From Streptomyces griseoviridis (lineage in GTDB: Bacteria > Actinomycetota > Actinomycetes > Streptomycetales > Streptomycetaceae): DNA of 64,000 nucleotides. Below the pieces are notes generated by a model, which had not been told where the DNA came from, searched no databases, and saw only the letters and a list, made by a program, of their open reading frames with translations. Shown here in pieces: positions 56,163-63,876 of this stretch; position 1 is the stretch's first letter; the number at the start of each line of letters is the position of its first letter. The position numbers and the translations under genes were made by a program. Location: positions 80,749 through 144,748 of the forward strand of contig BMSM01000017.1 in NCBI GenBank assembly GCA_014649155.1. Reading direction: 5' to 3'.

Positions 56163-56335
56163 GTACCTACTTCTCGGAACCTCCGGACGTGAGATCGTCC
56201 GCAGCCGCCAGTCGTCAGCACTGCCGCTCCCGACAAGCTCGCATCCTACCTCTTTGCGCCTGTTTGACCAGAGGGGACGGTGCCACCGCCGCCGGTCGCC
56301 GAGCCCCCGTAGCGCGGGACCGTAGGTCACGAGGC

Positions 56336-56378
56336 AGTCGGTCGACCGATGCCCGCCCCGGCCGTGCCGTCGCACAGT
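56336..56378 (+). promoter_or_regulatory. recurrent bipartite promoter motif before the WhiB gene
   Basis: AGTC-GGTC-GAC-C-GAT with dyad GTCGGTCGAC, then CACAGT at positions 38-43. It is 83 bases before the upstream mini-ORF and 121 before the WhiB start. Confidence 0.65.
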
Positions 56379-56418
56379 GGGCCCGCACACCAACGATTCC
56401 GGCGTCCGAGGAGGACGG

Positions 56419-56460
56419 ATGATGACCAGCACGGCACGGCCCGCGGGGCGGCTGTCATGA
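56419..56460 (+). CDS. upstream mini-ORF (13 residues) coupled to the WhiB gene
   Basis: ATG 56419 follows CGAGGAGGACGG, a far better ribosome-binding site than the WhiB gene has. It encodes MMTSTARPAGRLS and stops at TGA 56458-56460, overlapping the WhiB ATG (ATGA). Translation of WhiB is therefore probably coupled to this leader. Confidence 0.5.
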   Translation: MMTSTARPAGRLS

Positions 56461-56738
56461 GGAGCGCGCTCACGCGGCCGGCCTGGCGGGAGGCCCTGTG
56501 CCGCACCGCGGACCCGGAGCTGTTCTTCCCGGTGGGGGAGGCGGGACCCGCACTCGTCCAGACCGCGGAGGCGAAGCGGATCTGCGGACGGTGCCCGCTG
56601 ACCCGTGCCTGCCGGGAGTGGGCGCTCGGCCAGGGCGAGGAGAGCGGTGTCTGGGGCGGCCTCAGCGAGCAGGAGCGCCGGGTCATGCGCCGCTCCGCCG
56701 CACGCCGGAGATACCGCCGATCCGCCCACGGAGCCTGA
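56457..56738 (+). CDS. WhiB-family Fe-S transcription factor
   Basis: A 93-residue Wbl protein. The four cluster cysteines are in ALCRTADPE (about residue 15), ICGRCPLTRAC (three Cys), and the turn motif is GVWGGLSEQERR, followed by a basic DNA-binding tail RRSAARRRYRR. Wbl proteins bind a 4Fe-4S cluster sensitive to oxygen or nitric oxide and partner the main sigma factor. The start ATG 56457 overlaps the stop of a short upstream ORF. It is near an SsgA-like gene on the same strand. Confidence 0.95.
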   Translation: MRSALTRPAWREALCRTADPELFFPVGEAGPALVQTAEAKRICGRCPLTRACREWALGQGEESGVWGGLSEQERRVMRRSAARRRYRRSAHGA

Positions 56739-56871
56739 CCCGGGGCTTCCACATATTTTCCACTGCGGTCCGGAACACTCGCGTGGGCCGATGCCTCACC
56801 GAGTTGCGGCACCCCGGTCAGGCTGTGCCGGGAGACGGGGCCGTCGATGAACAGCGCAAAGGAACAGACCT

Positions 56872-57315
56872 ATGAGTCAGCAGCCGTGGGCCCGCAGCGA
56901 TGAGGACCCCCTGACGCTCGACGTCACCCTCCACAACCTGTTCGCGCCGCCGGAGAACGCCTCGGTGCCCTGCCGGTTCACCTTCGACCCGGCGGACCCC
57001 TTCTCCGTGCGGCTGGACCTCATGACGCCGTCGGCACCGCGGATCTCCTGGGTCATCGGGCGCGACCTCCTGACGCAGGGGACCGAAGGGCTCAGCGGCG
57101 AGGCCGACGTCAAGGTATGGCCGTCCCGGCGGCACGACGACACGCCGTTCCTCTACCTGCGGCTGGAGCGGACCTACGCCTCGGCCGCGTTCATGACCGA
57201 GCTGGTTCCGATCCGGGCGTGGCTGGAGCGGACGTACGACCTCGTACCCAGGGGCGGCGAGAGCCGGCTGGTCGACTGGGACGCCCTGGCCTGCTGCCTG
57301 CTGCCGCCCCGCTGA
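56872..57315 (+). CDS. SsgA-like sporulation/cell-division regulator
   Basis: A 147-residue SALP: TLDVTLHNLFAPPENASVPC, RFTFDPADPFSVRLDL, SWVIGRDLLTQGTEGLSGEAD (in parts), and the end LVPRGGESRLVDWDALACCL. ATG 56872 has AAAGGAA upstream. It lies 133 bases after the WhiB-type gene. Both families act in Streptomyces development, though stress roles also exist. Confidence 0.93.
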   Translation: MSQQPWARSDEDPLTLDVTLHNLFAPPENASVPCRFTFDPADPFSVRLDLMTPSAPRISWVIGRDLLTQGTEGLSGEADVKVWPSRRHDDTPFLYLRLERTYASAAFMTELVPIRAWLERTYDLVPRGGESRLVDWDALACCLLPPR

Positions 57316-57407
57316 CGCGGGTCACCGGGACACACCGCGGACGGTCTGCGGTCACCATGCCGTGTGGCCGCCGCCGGGCACGGCGCCCCCCATGATGGGG
57401 AACCGAG

Positions 57408-57530
57408 ATGTATGTCGACGCCCCGAACCAGGTGATCGAAGCCGGGGGCGGTGTGCGGTACGCCGATCGCCGCTCCGGCGTGGCCGGCCTCCCGCCTCCG
57501 CCGCTCCTCCTGCTCCAGGACGAGGACGAG
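57408..57530 (+). pseudogene. 5' stub of an alpha/beta hydrolase gene
   Basis: The first ~38 codons read MYVDAPNQVIEAGGGVRYADRR, aligning without gaps to the N-terminus of the hydrolase at 8432 (MYIDVPNRVVHAANGVSYAYRR) including LLLLQ. Similarity ends abruptly at a GACGACG tandem repeat, after which the frame is meaningless. The nucleophile and His parts are gone. Confidence 0.75.
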
Positions 57531-57565
57531 GACGACGGACGACGGACGACGGACGACGGACGACG
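57531..57565. repeat. five tandem GACGACG heptamers
   Basis: Five perfect GACGACG units directly follow the hydrolase stub and end 14 bases before the next start codon. The repeat marks the deletion endpoint and lies in the leader of the NAD(P)-binding protein gene. Confidence 0.95.
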
Positions 57566-57579
57566 AAAGGACAGAGGAC

Positions 57580-58242
57580 ATGAGAGTGGTCATCGCGGGC
57601 GGGCACGGGCAGGTGGCCCTGCGGCTGGAGCGGCTCCTGGCGGAGCGCGGCGACACCGCGGTGGGTCTGGTACGCCGTCCTGAGCAGGCGGGCGACGTGC
57701 GGGACGCCGGCGCGGTCCCCGTGCTGTGCGATCTGGAGTCGGCGTCGGTGGCGGAGGTCGCGGCCCATCTCCGGGACGCCGACGCGGTGGTCTTCGCCGC
57801 CGGCGCCGGTCCGGGCAGCGGAGCGGAACGCAAGGACACCGTCGACCGCGGGGCGGCCGTGCTCGTCGCCGACGCGGCGCTGGCCGCCCGCACCGGGCGC
57901 TTCCTGATGATCTCGGGGAAGGGCGTGGACGGCAGCCCCCCGGCCGGCACCGACCCGGTGTTCGCCGCCTACTTGAGGGCCAAGGCGGAGGCCGACGACC
58001 ACGTGCGCGCCCACGCGTCACTGGGGTGGACGATCCTGCGGCCGGGACGCCTCACCGACGAGCCGGGCACCGGACACGTGACGCTGGGCCCCTCGACCCC
58101 CGAGGGCAGCGTGGCCCGGGACGACGTGGCCGCCGTCCTGCTGGCGCTGCTCGACGAACCGCGCACCGCCGGCCGGACGCTGGACCTGATCGCGGGCGGC
58201 ACACCCGTGACAGCCGCCGTACGGACCGCGGCGGACGGCTGA
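57580..58242 (+). CDS. NAD(P)-binding atypical SDR (epimerase-like, YwnB/HSCARG type)
   Basis: A 220-residue Rossmann protein: MRVVIAGGHGQVALRLERLL carries GxxGxxx, RPEQAGDVRDAGAVPVLCDLE follows, ADAVVFAAGAGPGSG comes next, and GWTILRPGRLTDEPGTG is near 150. The classical YxxxK is replaced by the AYLRAKAEAD stretch. These proteins sense or bind NADPH or reduce small substrates. ATG 57580 has GAGG close upstream and a heptamer repeat in its leader. Confidence 0.88.
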   Translation: MRVVIAGGHGQVALRLERLLAERGDTAVGLVRRPEQAGDVRDAGAVPVLCDLESASVAEVAAHLRDADAVVFAAGAGPGSGAERKDTVDRGAAVLVADAALAARTGRFLMISGKGVDGSPPAGTDPVFAAYLRAKAEADDHVRAHASLGWTILRPGRLTDEPGTGHVTLGPSTPEGSVARDDVAAVLLALLDEPRTAGRTLDLIAGGTPVTAAVRTAADG

Positions 58243-58283
58243 CCGCACCCTCCGGGTGCCATGGTCACCGAGACGCACCCGGC

Positions 58284-58326
58284 AGTCATCCGACAGATAC
58301 GTGTGCCCACGGCTCCGGGTCACACT
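58284..58326 (+). promoter_or_regulatory. recurrent bipartite promoter motif
   Basis: AGTC-ATCC-GAC-A-GAT, then CACACT at positions 38-43. It is 124 bases before the GlcG-like gene. Confidence 0.65.
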
Positions 58327-58407
58327 GCATGCGCCGGTCGCCGTCCGCGGAGCAGCGCCGTGGACGGCGACCGGCGTCCCGCACCCCGACCTCACCAGGA
58401 GCCACCA

Positions 58408-58803
58408 GTGATCACGTTGTCCGCCGCGGAACGGGCCGTCCAGGCCGGCAAGGACAAGGCCGCCGAACTGGGCGTCCCGTTCACCGTCACCGTCGTCGAC
58501 GCCGGAGCCCACCTGATCGCCGCCGCGCGGATGGACGGCGCGGCCCTCGCCGCCGTCGAGACCAGCCGGAGCAAGGCCCGTACGGCGGTGCTGTTCGCCC
58601 GGACCACCCGGGACCTGGCGCCCGACGTGCAGCCGGGAGCCCCGCTGTTCGGCATCGAGGCGGGCACCCGGGACCCGCTCGTCTTCGTCGCGGGCGGCGT
58701 CCCGGTGGTCCAGGACGGAGTCGTCATCGGTGCCATCGGGGTCGGCGGCGGCACACCGGACGAGGACCATGAGGTTGCCTCGGCCGCCCTGACCGTGCTG
58801 TGA
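58408..58803 (+). CDS. GlcG/HbpS-like haem-binding family protein
   Basis: A 131-residue DUF336/GlcG protein: VQAGKDKAAELGVPFTVTVVDAG, LIAAARMDGA, ETSRSKARTAVLFAR and GVPVVQDGVVIGAIGVGGGTPDEDHEVA (in pieces). Relatives include HbpS, an extracellular haem binder of Streptomyces, but this protein has no signal peptide. GTG 58408 has CAGGAG upstream. Its function may be haem or corrinoid binding. Confidence 0.88.
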   Translation: MITLSAAERAVQAGKDKAAELGVPFTVTVVDAGAHLIAAARMDGAALAAVETSRSKARTAVLFARTTRDLAPDVQPGAPLFGIEAGTRDPLVFVAGGVPVVQDGVVIGAIGVGGGTPDEDHEVASAALTVL

Positions 58804-59183
58804 CCGTGACCGTCTCCGCCCCCCGACCCCGGTGCTCAGCCGGGGGGTCGTGCCGGTCGGACACTCAGGCCAGGGCGGACACCGGACGCCACGCAGGTGC
58901 AGTACGTCCACGTCCAGGTCGGCCCCCTCTTCTCCGGCGGGTTCCCGGTGTCCACGCCACCTCCCCGAACACCGGCCTGCGGGCGGTCGACATCACCGGC
59001 CCCCGCCGTCGGCTGGAGGCCGGGGCGTTCGTGCCCGGAGCGCCCGGCCGTCCGGTCGACCCCCGCCCCGGCCGCCCCCGGGCCGTGCAGACGGCCGACG
59101 TGACGGTCACCGACACCGGGCCGGCCACCCTCACCGGTTACGACGCCGGTCTGTACGTCGCCCAGTACGAAGGGATCTCAGCC
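58804..59183. other. 380-base region with possible decayed coding sequence
   Basis: No intact gene. Codon-position GC bias persists over 58890-59160, with frames reading QYVHVQVGPLFSGG and then, shifted, TGLRAVDITGPRRRLEAGAF and VTVTDTGPATLTGYDAG. This looks like an eroded gene of unknown family. The last bases form the leader of the quinone reductase gene. Confidence 0.35.
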
Positions 59184-60116
59184 GTGCGCGCCATCACGCA
59201 GCACACACTCGGCGGGCCGGAGGTGCTCACCCTCGTCGAGCGTCCCGTCCCCGAACCGGGCCGTGCCGAGGCACTCGTCCGGGTCCGGGCGGCCGGGGTG
59301 AACCCGGTCGACTGGCAGACCCGGGCGGGCGGGGGAGTGGCCACGCGGCTGGGCCCGCCGCCGTTCACCGTCGGCTGGGACCTGGCCGGCGAGGTCGTCT
59401 CCCTCGGGGCCGACGCCGGCGGACTGCGGGTCGGCGACCGGGTCTTCGGGATGTCACGCTTCCCCGCACAGGCCGCGGCGTACGCCGAGTACGCGGTGGT
59501 CCCGGTACGGGACCTGGCCCCGGTGCCCGCCCGGCTCGGCCTCGTCCACGCCGCCGCCCTGCCCCTGGCCGGACTCACCGCGTGGACCGCGCTGACGGCC
59601 AAGGCGGCCGTGCGCGCGGGAGACCGCGTGCTGATCCACGCCGCGGCCGGGGGAGTGGGACACCTCGCCGTGCAGATCGCCAAGTCGCTCGGCGCCCACG
59701 TCACCGGCACCGCCCGCGCGGAGAAGCACGACTTCCTCAAGGGCCTCGGGGCCGACGAGGTCGTCGACCACCGGACCACGCCGATCGAGACGATCACCGG
59801 TGGGTTCGACGCGATCCTCGAACTGGGCGGAGGAGACAACGCCGCCCGGTCCCTGCGGCTGCTGCGCCCCGGAGGTGTCCTCGTCGACATCGCCCACCAC
59901 GCCCCGCGCGGCCTCGGCCACGGCACCGGGCTGCGGGTGGCGACCATGCTGGTGAAGCCGGACCGGGCCGCCCTGCGGGAGGTGGCCCGGCTGGCGGCGA
60001 CCGGACACCTCACCCCCGTGCTCGACCGCACCTACCCGCTGTCCGACGCCGCCGTCGCGCACCGTCGGGGAGAGCGGCGCACCACCACCGGGAAGCTCGT
60101 GCTCACGGCCGAATGA
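59184..60116 (+). CDS. NADPH:quinone reductase-like MDR enzyme
   Basis: A 310-residue zinc-free MDR oxidoreductase: GPEVLTLVERPVPEPG, AAGVNPVDWQTRAGG, the cofactor fold HAAAGGVGHLAVQIAKSLG, VVDHRTTP and the final TTGKLVLTAE. It reduces quinones or enones with NADPH. The start is GTG 59184 with AAGGGA eight bases upstream; the frame is open further left but without homology. It is related in class to the protein at 23508-24539. Confidence 0.92.
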   Translation: MRAITQHTLGGPEVLTLVERPVPEPGRAEALVRVRAAGVNPVDWQTRAGGGVATRLGPPPFTVGWDLAGEVVSLGADAGGLRVGDRVFGMSRFPAQAAAYAEYAVVPVRDLAPVPARLGLVHAAALPLAGLTAWTALTAKAAVRAGDRVLIHAAAGGVGHLAVQIAKSLGAHVTGTARAEKHDFLKGLGADEVVDHRTTPIETITGGFDAILELGGGDNAARSLRLLRPGGVLVDIAHHAPRGLGHGTGLRVATMLVKPDRAALREVARLAATGHLTPVLDRTYPLSDAAVAHRRGERRTTTGKLVLTAE

Positions 60117-60132
60117 CCGTGCGGCACACGTC

Positions 60133-60174
60133 AGTCGATCGACAGATCACCCGAAGCCGTGCCGCCGCGAGGAT
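60133..60174 (+). promoter_or_regulatory. recurrent bipartite promoter motif
   Basis: AGTC-GATC-GAC-A-GAT with the perfect dyad GTCGATCGAC, then GAGGAT at positions 37-42. It is 72 bases before the PEBP gene. Confidence 0.7.
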
Positions 60175-60204
60175 GGCCGGTGCAAGCCACTGAAAGGAAC
60201 ATTC

Positions 60205-60732
60205 ATGTCCACTCCCTACGACCTCATCGCGAAGGTCCCGTCGTTCACCGTCACCAGCGCCGACTTCGCCGACGGCGACGTCCTTCCCCTCGCCCAGGCC
60301 AGCGGCATCTTCGGAGCCGGCGGCAAGGACGTCTCCCCGCAGCTCGCCTGGTCCGGGTTCCCCGCGGAGACCAAGAGTTTCGTCGTCACCGTCTACGACC
60401 CCACCGCGCCGACGGGCAGCGGCTTCTGGCACTGGGCCGTCGCCGACATCCCGGCGAGGGTGACCGAGCTGCCGGCCGGCGCCGGTGACGACTCGGCCGA
60501 GGGCCTGCCGGAGAAGGCGTGGCAGCTCGCCAACGACGCCGGGCTCAAGCGCTACCTGGGGGCCGCTCCGCCGGCCGGCCACGGCGAACACGTCTACTAC
60601 ATCGCCGTGCACGCCGTGGACGTCGAGACCCTCGGCCTGGACCGGGGCGCCACACCGGCCTTCCTCGGCTTCAACCTCTCGGGCCACACCTTGGCCCGCG
60701 CCGTCATCACCGCGCGTTTCTCCGCGAGCTGA
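60205..60732 (+). CDS. YbhB/YbcL phosphatidylethanolamine-binding-like protein
   Basis: A 175-residue PEBP-family protein: DVSPQLAWSGFPAETKSF, VYDPTAPTGSGFWHWAVADIP (in parts), GEHVYYIAVHAVD and GHTLARAVITARF are the ligand-pocket and fold motifs. It is cytoplasmic, with no signal. The bacterial role is unclear; small-ligand or lipid-headgroup binding is suspected. GAAAGGAA precedes ATG 60205. The promoter motif is 72 bases upstream. Confidence 0.93.
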   Translation: MSTPYDLIAKVPSFTVTSADFADGDVLPLAQASGIFGAGGKDVSPQLAWSGFPAETKSFVVTVYDPTAPTGSGFWHWAVADIPARVTELPAGAGDDSAEGLPEKAWQLANDAGLKRYLGAAPPAGHGEHVYYIAVHAVDVETLGLDRGATPAFLGFNLSGHTLARAVITARFSAS

Positions 60733-60738
60733 GTCCGG

Positions 60739-60769
60739 CGGGCGCCGTCCCCCGCGCGGGCGGCGCCCG
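60739..60769. terminator. hairpin between convergent PEBP and LysR genes
   Basis: CGGGCGCCG pairs with CGGCGCCCG over nine base pairs, with further GC pairing possible inside, in the 49-base gap between the two stops. Confidence 0.6.
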
Positions 60770-60781
60770 GTGGGCCGGCCT

Positions 60782-61711
60782 TCAGGAGGTCCGGGTCCGC
60801 AGGCCCAGCCGCCGGGCCACGTGCCGGGGCATCAGGGCCGCGTGTTCCTCCAGCAGGTCCAGGAAGGAGGCGGCGACGGAGTCCGGGCTGGTGCGGGTGT
60901 ATCCGGTCAGTACCCGGGTGACCGGCGGGTCCGGGCGCAGCACCGCCTCCGGGAAGTGCCGGGGGACGCTGCTGGCGGGCACCAGCGTGGGCCCCAGACC
61001 TGCGGCGGCGTAGCCGACGGCGGCCGCCGCCTGCTCGGTGCGGACCGCGGCACGGGGCCGGAAGCCCGCCCGCGCGCAGGCGTCGTCGAGAAACCGCGCG
61101 AGCCCGCTGTCCGGGGTGAAGTGCACCCACGGCCGGTCGGCGAGGTCCGCCAGCCGCACGCGCGCCGCGGTCCCCGGACCGGCGAGGGGGCCGTCGGCGG
61201 CGGTGACCACCACGAACTCCTCTGTGCCGAGATGCCGGGCGGTGCCCTCCCACCGGTCGGGCAGCGGCCCCACGGCGAGATCGGCGATGCCGGCCACCAT
61301 GGCCTGGGCGAGGTCGTCGGAGCTGCGGTACTCGAACAGGCGGACCCGGACACCGGGATGCCGCTTGCGCCAGAGGCCGAGGACGGCGGGGAGCACGCCG
61401 GCGCTGACGGAGTACAGCGTGGCCAGGTGGAGTTCGCCCGTGGACACACCCGCCGCGCGGCGCGCGGAGAGCGTGGCCCGGCCGGCCTCGGCGAGGGCGG
61501 CGCGGGCGTGCGGGAGCATGGACCGTCCGGCGGACGTCAGCCGTACCCCGCGGGGCAGACGCTCCAGCAGGGGGCCGCCGACCTCCCGTTCCAGGGCCTG
61601 GAACTGGTGGGAGAGCCCCGGCTGCGTCACGTTCAGCCGCTCCGCGGCCCGCGTGAACGAGCCGGCGTCCACGATCGCCACCAGATACTCCAGTTGTCGC
61701 AAAGTCGCCAT
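60782..61711 (-). CDS. LysR-family transcriptional regulator
   Basis: A 309-residue LysR protein: helix-turn-helix ATLRQLEYLVAIVDAGSFTRAA, NVTQPGLSHQFQALEREVG (residues about 2-45), then the periplasmic-binding-fold effector domain (LFEYRSSDDLAQAMVAGIADLAVG). ATG 61711. It is divergent from the OpuAC-like gene 112 bases away, so control of that gene is likely. Confidence 0.93.
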   Translation of the reverse strand: MATLRQLEYLVAIVDAGSFTRAAERLNVTQPGLSHQFQALEREVGGPLLERLPRGVRLTSAGRSMLPHARAALAEAGRATLSARRAAGVSTGELHLATLYSVSAGVLPAVLGLWRKRHPGVRVRLFEYRSSDDLAQAMVAGIADLAVGPLPDRWEGTARHLGTEEFVVVTAADGPLAGPGTAARVRLADLADRPWVHFTPDSGLARFLDDACARAGFRPRAAVRTEQAAAAVGYAAAGLGPTLVPASSVPRHFPEAVLRPDPPVTRVLTGYTRTSPDSVAASFLDLLEEHAALMPRHVARRLGLRTRTS

Positions 61712-61745
61712 GCGCTCAGCATATGGGCCACATCAAAAACATGTC

Positions 61746-61775
61746 TTGGACTTATGACCCGGGGCGGCACAGGAT
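61746..61775 (+). promoter_or_regulatory. housekeeping-type promoter of the OpuAC-like gene
   Basis: TTGGAC, 18 bases, then CAGGAT. This matches a primary-sigma promoter and lies in the gap shared with the divergent LysR gene, 48 bases before the start codon at 61824. Confidence 0.5.
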
Positions 61776-61823
61776 CGTAGGTGCCGCGCACACCCGCGCA
61801 CACCGGATCGTCGAAGGGTTGCC

Positions 61824-62612
61824 ATGTCCGAGTACCGGAACGATGCCACCGTCACCGTGGGCAACATCGCGCTCTCCTTCCACCGGGCGGCCGCCGCGGT
61901 CACCCGCCGCATACTGGAGAAACACGGCCATCAGGTGCGCAGTGTCGAGGCACCGCACGAGCGCATGTTCCGCCTCCAGGAAGAGGGCGCGGTGGACATC
62001 CTGGTGTCGGCCTGGCTGCCGTCCAGCCATGACATCTACCTCTCCCGGTACGCCGACCGCGTCCGCGTACTGACGCCGCACTACGAGCCGTACTGTGTCT
62101 GGGCGGTACCGCCGTACGTGCCCGAGGAGGCGGTCGGCGAGGTCGCGGACCTGCTCCGGCCCGAGGTGGCGGAACGGATGACGACCACCGTCCAGGGCAT
62201 CAACCCGGGGGCCGGTATCAGCCGCTTCTCCGCCCGGATGGTCCGCGAGTACGGGCTGGACCGGGCGGGGTACGGGTTCGTGCCGGGCAGCGAGAGCGAG
62301 TTCGTCGCCCGTGTCGACCGGGGGGTCGCCGACCGGGAGTGGTTCGTCGTCCCGCTGTGGCGGCCCCAGTACCTGAACCGGCTGCACGGACTGCGGAGCC
62401 TCACCGAACCGAAGGGGCTGCTCGGCACCGTCGACGCAGCCGCCCCCGTCGTCACGCACGAGGCGCTGGACCGGATCGACCCCGCCGCCGTCGCCGAGCT
62501 GGACGCCCTGCGCCTGGGCAACGAGGGGGTGGAGGAGATCGACAGCCTCATCAACGTGGACGGCCTCCCCCCTCTGCGGGCGGCCGACCGCTTCCTCGCC
62601 GCACGGCGGTGA
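61824..62612 (+). CDS. OpuAC-type betaine-binding-domain protein without signal peptide
   Basis: A 262-residue substrate-binding domain of the glycine betaine/proline type: VTVGNIALSFHRAAAAVTRRILEKHG, DILVSAWLPSSHDIYL and PGAGISRFSARMVREYG (in parts). Unlike transporter lipoproteins, it has no signal peptide or lipobox, and no permease or ATPase gene is nearby. It may be a cytoplasmic sensor of quaternary amines or other small ligands. ATG 61824 has GAAGGG upstream; divergent from LysR. Confidence 0.85.
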   Translation: MSEYRNDATVTVGNIALSFHRAAAAVTRRILEKHGHQVRSVEAPHERMFRLQEEGAVDILVSAWLPSSHDIYLSRYADRVRVLTPHYEPYCVWAVPPYVPEEAVGEVADLLRPEVAERMTTTVQGINPGAGISRFSARMVREYGLDRAGYGFVPGSESEFVARVDRGVADREWFVVPLWRPQYLNRLHGLRSLTEPKGLLGTVDAAAPVVTHEALDRIDPAAVAELDALRLGNEGVEEIDSLINVDGLPPLRAADRFLAARR

Positions 62613-62956
62613 CAGGAGCACGGCATCCGGGAAACGGGCTCGACCGTCCGGGAGCGGTGGCCGCGAACCCGGTCCTCACCGACTCCGACGTCTTCCACAC
62701 CGGCGGGGTTGCGCGCAGCGAGTTCGCCGCCGGCGGCACGGCGTCCGCCCGAGGCGAGACCACCGGGGCCTGGTGCGGGCGGCAGTCCTACGGCTGGTGC
62801 CAGTGGCGGACCGGCCTCGGGCCACCCGGTTCCGGCACGGCGCCGCCGACAGGGCGACCAGGTCGAGGAAGAGGACCTCCGGCGGTCCCCACCCATCGCT
62901 GGGGGCCGCCGTTCCCTGTTCCCGGACCATCCCCGTGACTGCTCGCACGGACCGTA
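62613..62956. other. intergenic region before the dps promoter
   Basis: No gene is recognised. Several frames are open by chance of high GC, but none has a ribosome-binding site or homology. Confidence 0.5.
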
Positions 62957-62998
62957 AGTCAATCGACGGATCGTCCCCGGACGGCCCCCCGAAAGGAT
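62957..62998 (+). promoter_or_regulatory. recurrent bipartite promoter motif before dps
   Basis: AGTC-AATC-GAC-G-GAT, then AAGGAT at positions 37-42. It is 111 bases before the dps start. Confidence 0.7.
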
Positions 62999-63067
62999 GG
63001 GTGAGCAAGGCGCGGCCGGTCCGGTGACCACCGGAGGCCGGGCACCACACCTCGCGAGGAGCCCACC

Positions 63068-63541
63068 ATGAGCATCATCTCCAGTCCGCTGCCGGACGCG
63101 GAGCGCGCCGTGACCGGCACGGCCCTCCAGGGCACCCTGGTCGACCTGCTCGACCTCTCCCTGGTGGCCAAGCAGGCCCACTGGAACCTCTACGGACCGC
63201 GCTTCCGCACCGTCCACCAGCAACTGGACGAGGTCGTCACCACGGCACGCGATTACGCGGACCAGGTGGCCGAGCGGGCCGCGGCCCTGGGCATCAGCCC
63301 GGACGGGCGGGCCGTGACCGTCGCGGCCGGCAGCGGACTCCCGGGATTCCAGCAGGGGTGGATCACCGACGACGACGCGGTGGAGGCGCTGGTCCGTTCC
63401 TTCGCGGCCCTCATCGACCGCCTGCGCGCGCGCATCGGGGCCACGGCGGAGGCGGACCCCGTCAGCCAGGACCTGCTGATCGGGCTCACGGCCGAGATCG
63501 AGAAGCAGAGCTGGATGTTCCAGGCGGAGAACCGGGGCTGA
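63068..63541 (+). CDS. dps: Dps-family ferritin-like DNA-protection protein
   Basis: A 157-residue Dps protein. The ferroxidase-site helix KQAHWNLYGPRFRTVHQQLDE (quoted in part) with His and Asp/Glu ligands lies near residues 40-60, and DYADQVAERAAALG follows. Dps cages store iron and shield DNA under oxidative or starvation stress. Streptomyces carry several. The start is ATG 63068 with AGGAG upstream. It is followed by DUF2630 and the presumed zwf at short gaps, likely an operon under the motif promoter. Confidence 0.95.
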   Translation: MSIISSPLPDAERAVTGTALQGTLVDLLDLSLVAKQAHWNLYGPRFRTVHQQLDEVVTTARDYADQVAERAAALGISPDGRAVTVAAGSGLPGFQQGWITDDDAVEALVRSFAALIDRLRARIGATAEADPVSQDLLIGLTAEIEKQSWMFQAENRG

Positions 63542-63580
63542 ACCGGCGGCGAGAGCTGCCCGAGTACGAGGAGAGGAACC

Positions 63581-63826
63581 ATGAAGAACCCGGAGATCCT
63601 GCACCGGATCACCGAAATGGCCGAGGAGGAGCGCAGGTTGCGCGGCTCCCTCGGCACCCGCCGCTCCGGAGGATCGGCCGAGCGGAGCCGGCTGGACGAG
63701 CTGGAGCGCGAGCTGGACCAGTGCTGGGACCTGCTGCGGCAGCGCCGGGCCAAGTCGGAGTTCGGACAGGACCCCGACGAAGCACACACGCGGCCACAGT
63801 CACTGGTCGAGGGATACGAGTCCTGA
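63581..63826 (+). CDS. DUF2630 family small protein
   Basis: An 81-residue paralogue of the protein at 4772-5020: LDELERELDQCWDLLRQRRAKSEFG in the core (in parts) and the tail EGYES. GAGAGGAA precedes ATG 63581. It is helical and charged with no catalytic motif. Lying 39 bases after dps and 50 before the presumed zwf, it probably belongs to the same stress operon. Confidence 0.88.
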   Translation: MKNPEILHRITEMAEEERRLRGSLGTRRSGGSAERSRLDELERELDQCWDLLRQRRAKSEFGQDPDEAHTRPQSLVEGYES

Positions 63827-63876
63827 GCACGGCGCGCACCCGCGTCCCGGCCGACCGACACCACCCAGGAGCAACC

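Noticed and set aside
60103..60687. Minus-strand 194-residue frame over the PEBP gene
   Set aside because: Shadow of the PEBP coding sequence.
61740..61780. Possible bipartite motif before the OpuAC-like gene
   Set aside because: Spacer between GTC and GAC is three and the CAGGAT lies eight bases too near. It fits an ordinary TTGGAC-18-CAGGAT promoter better.
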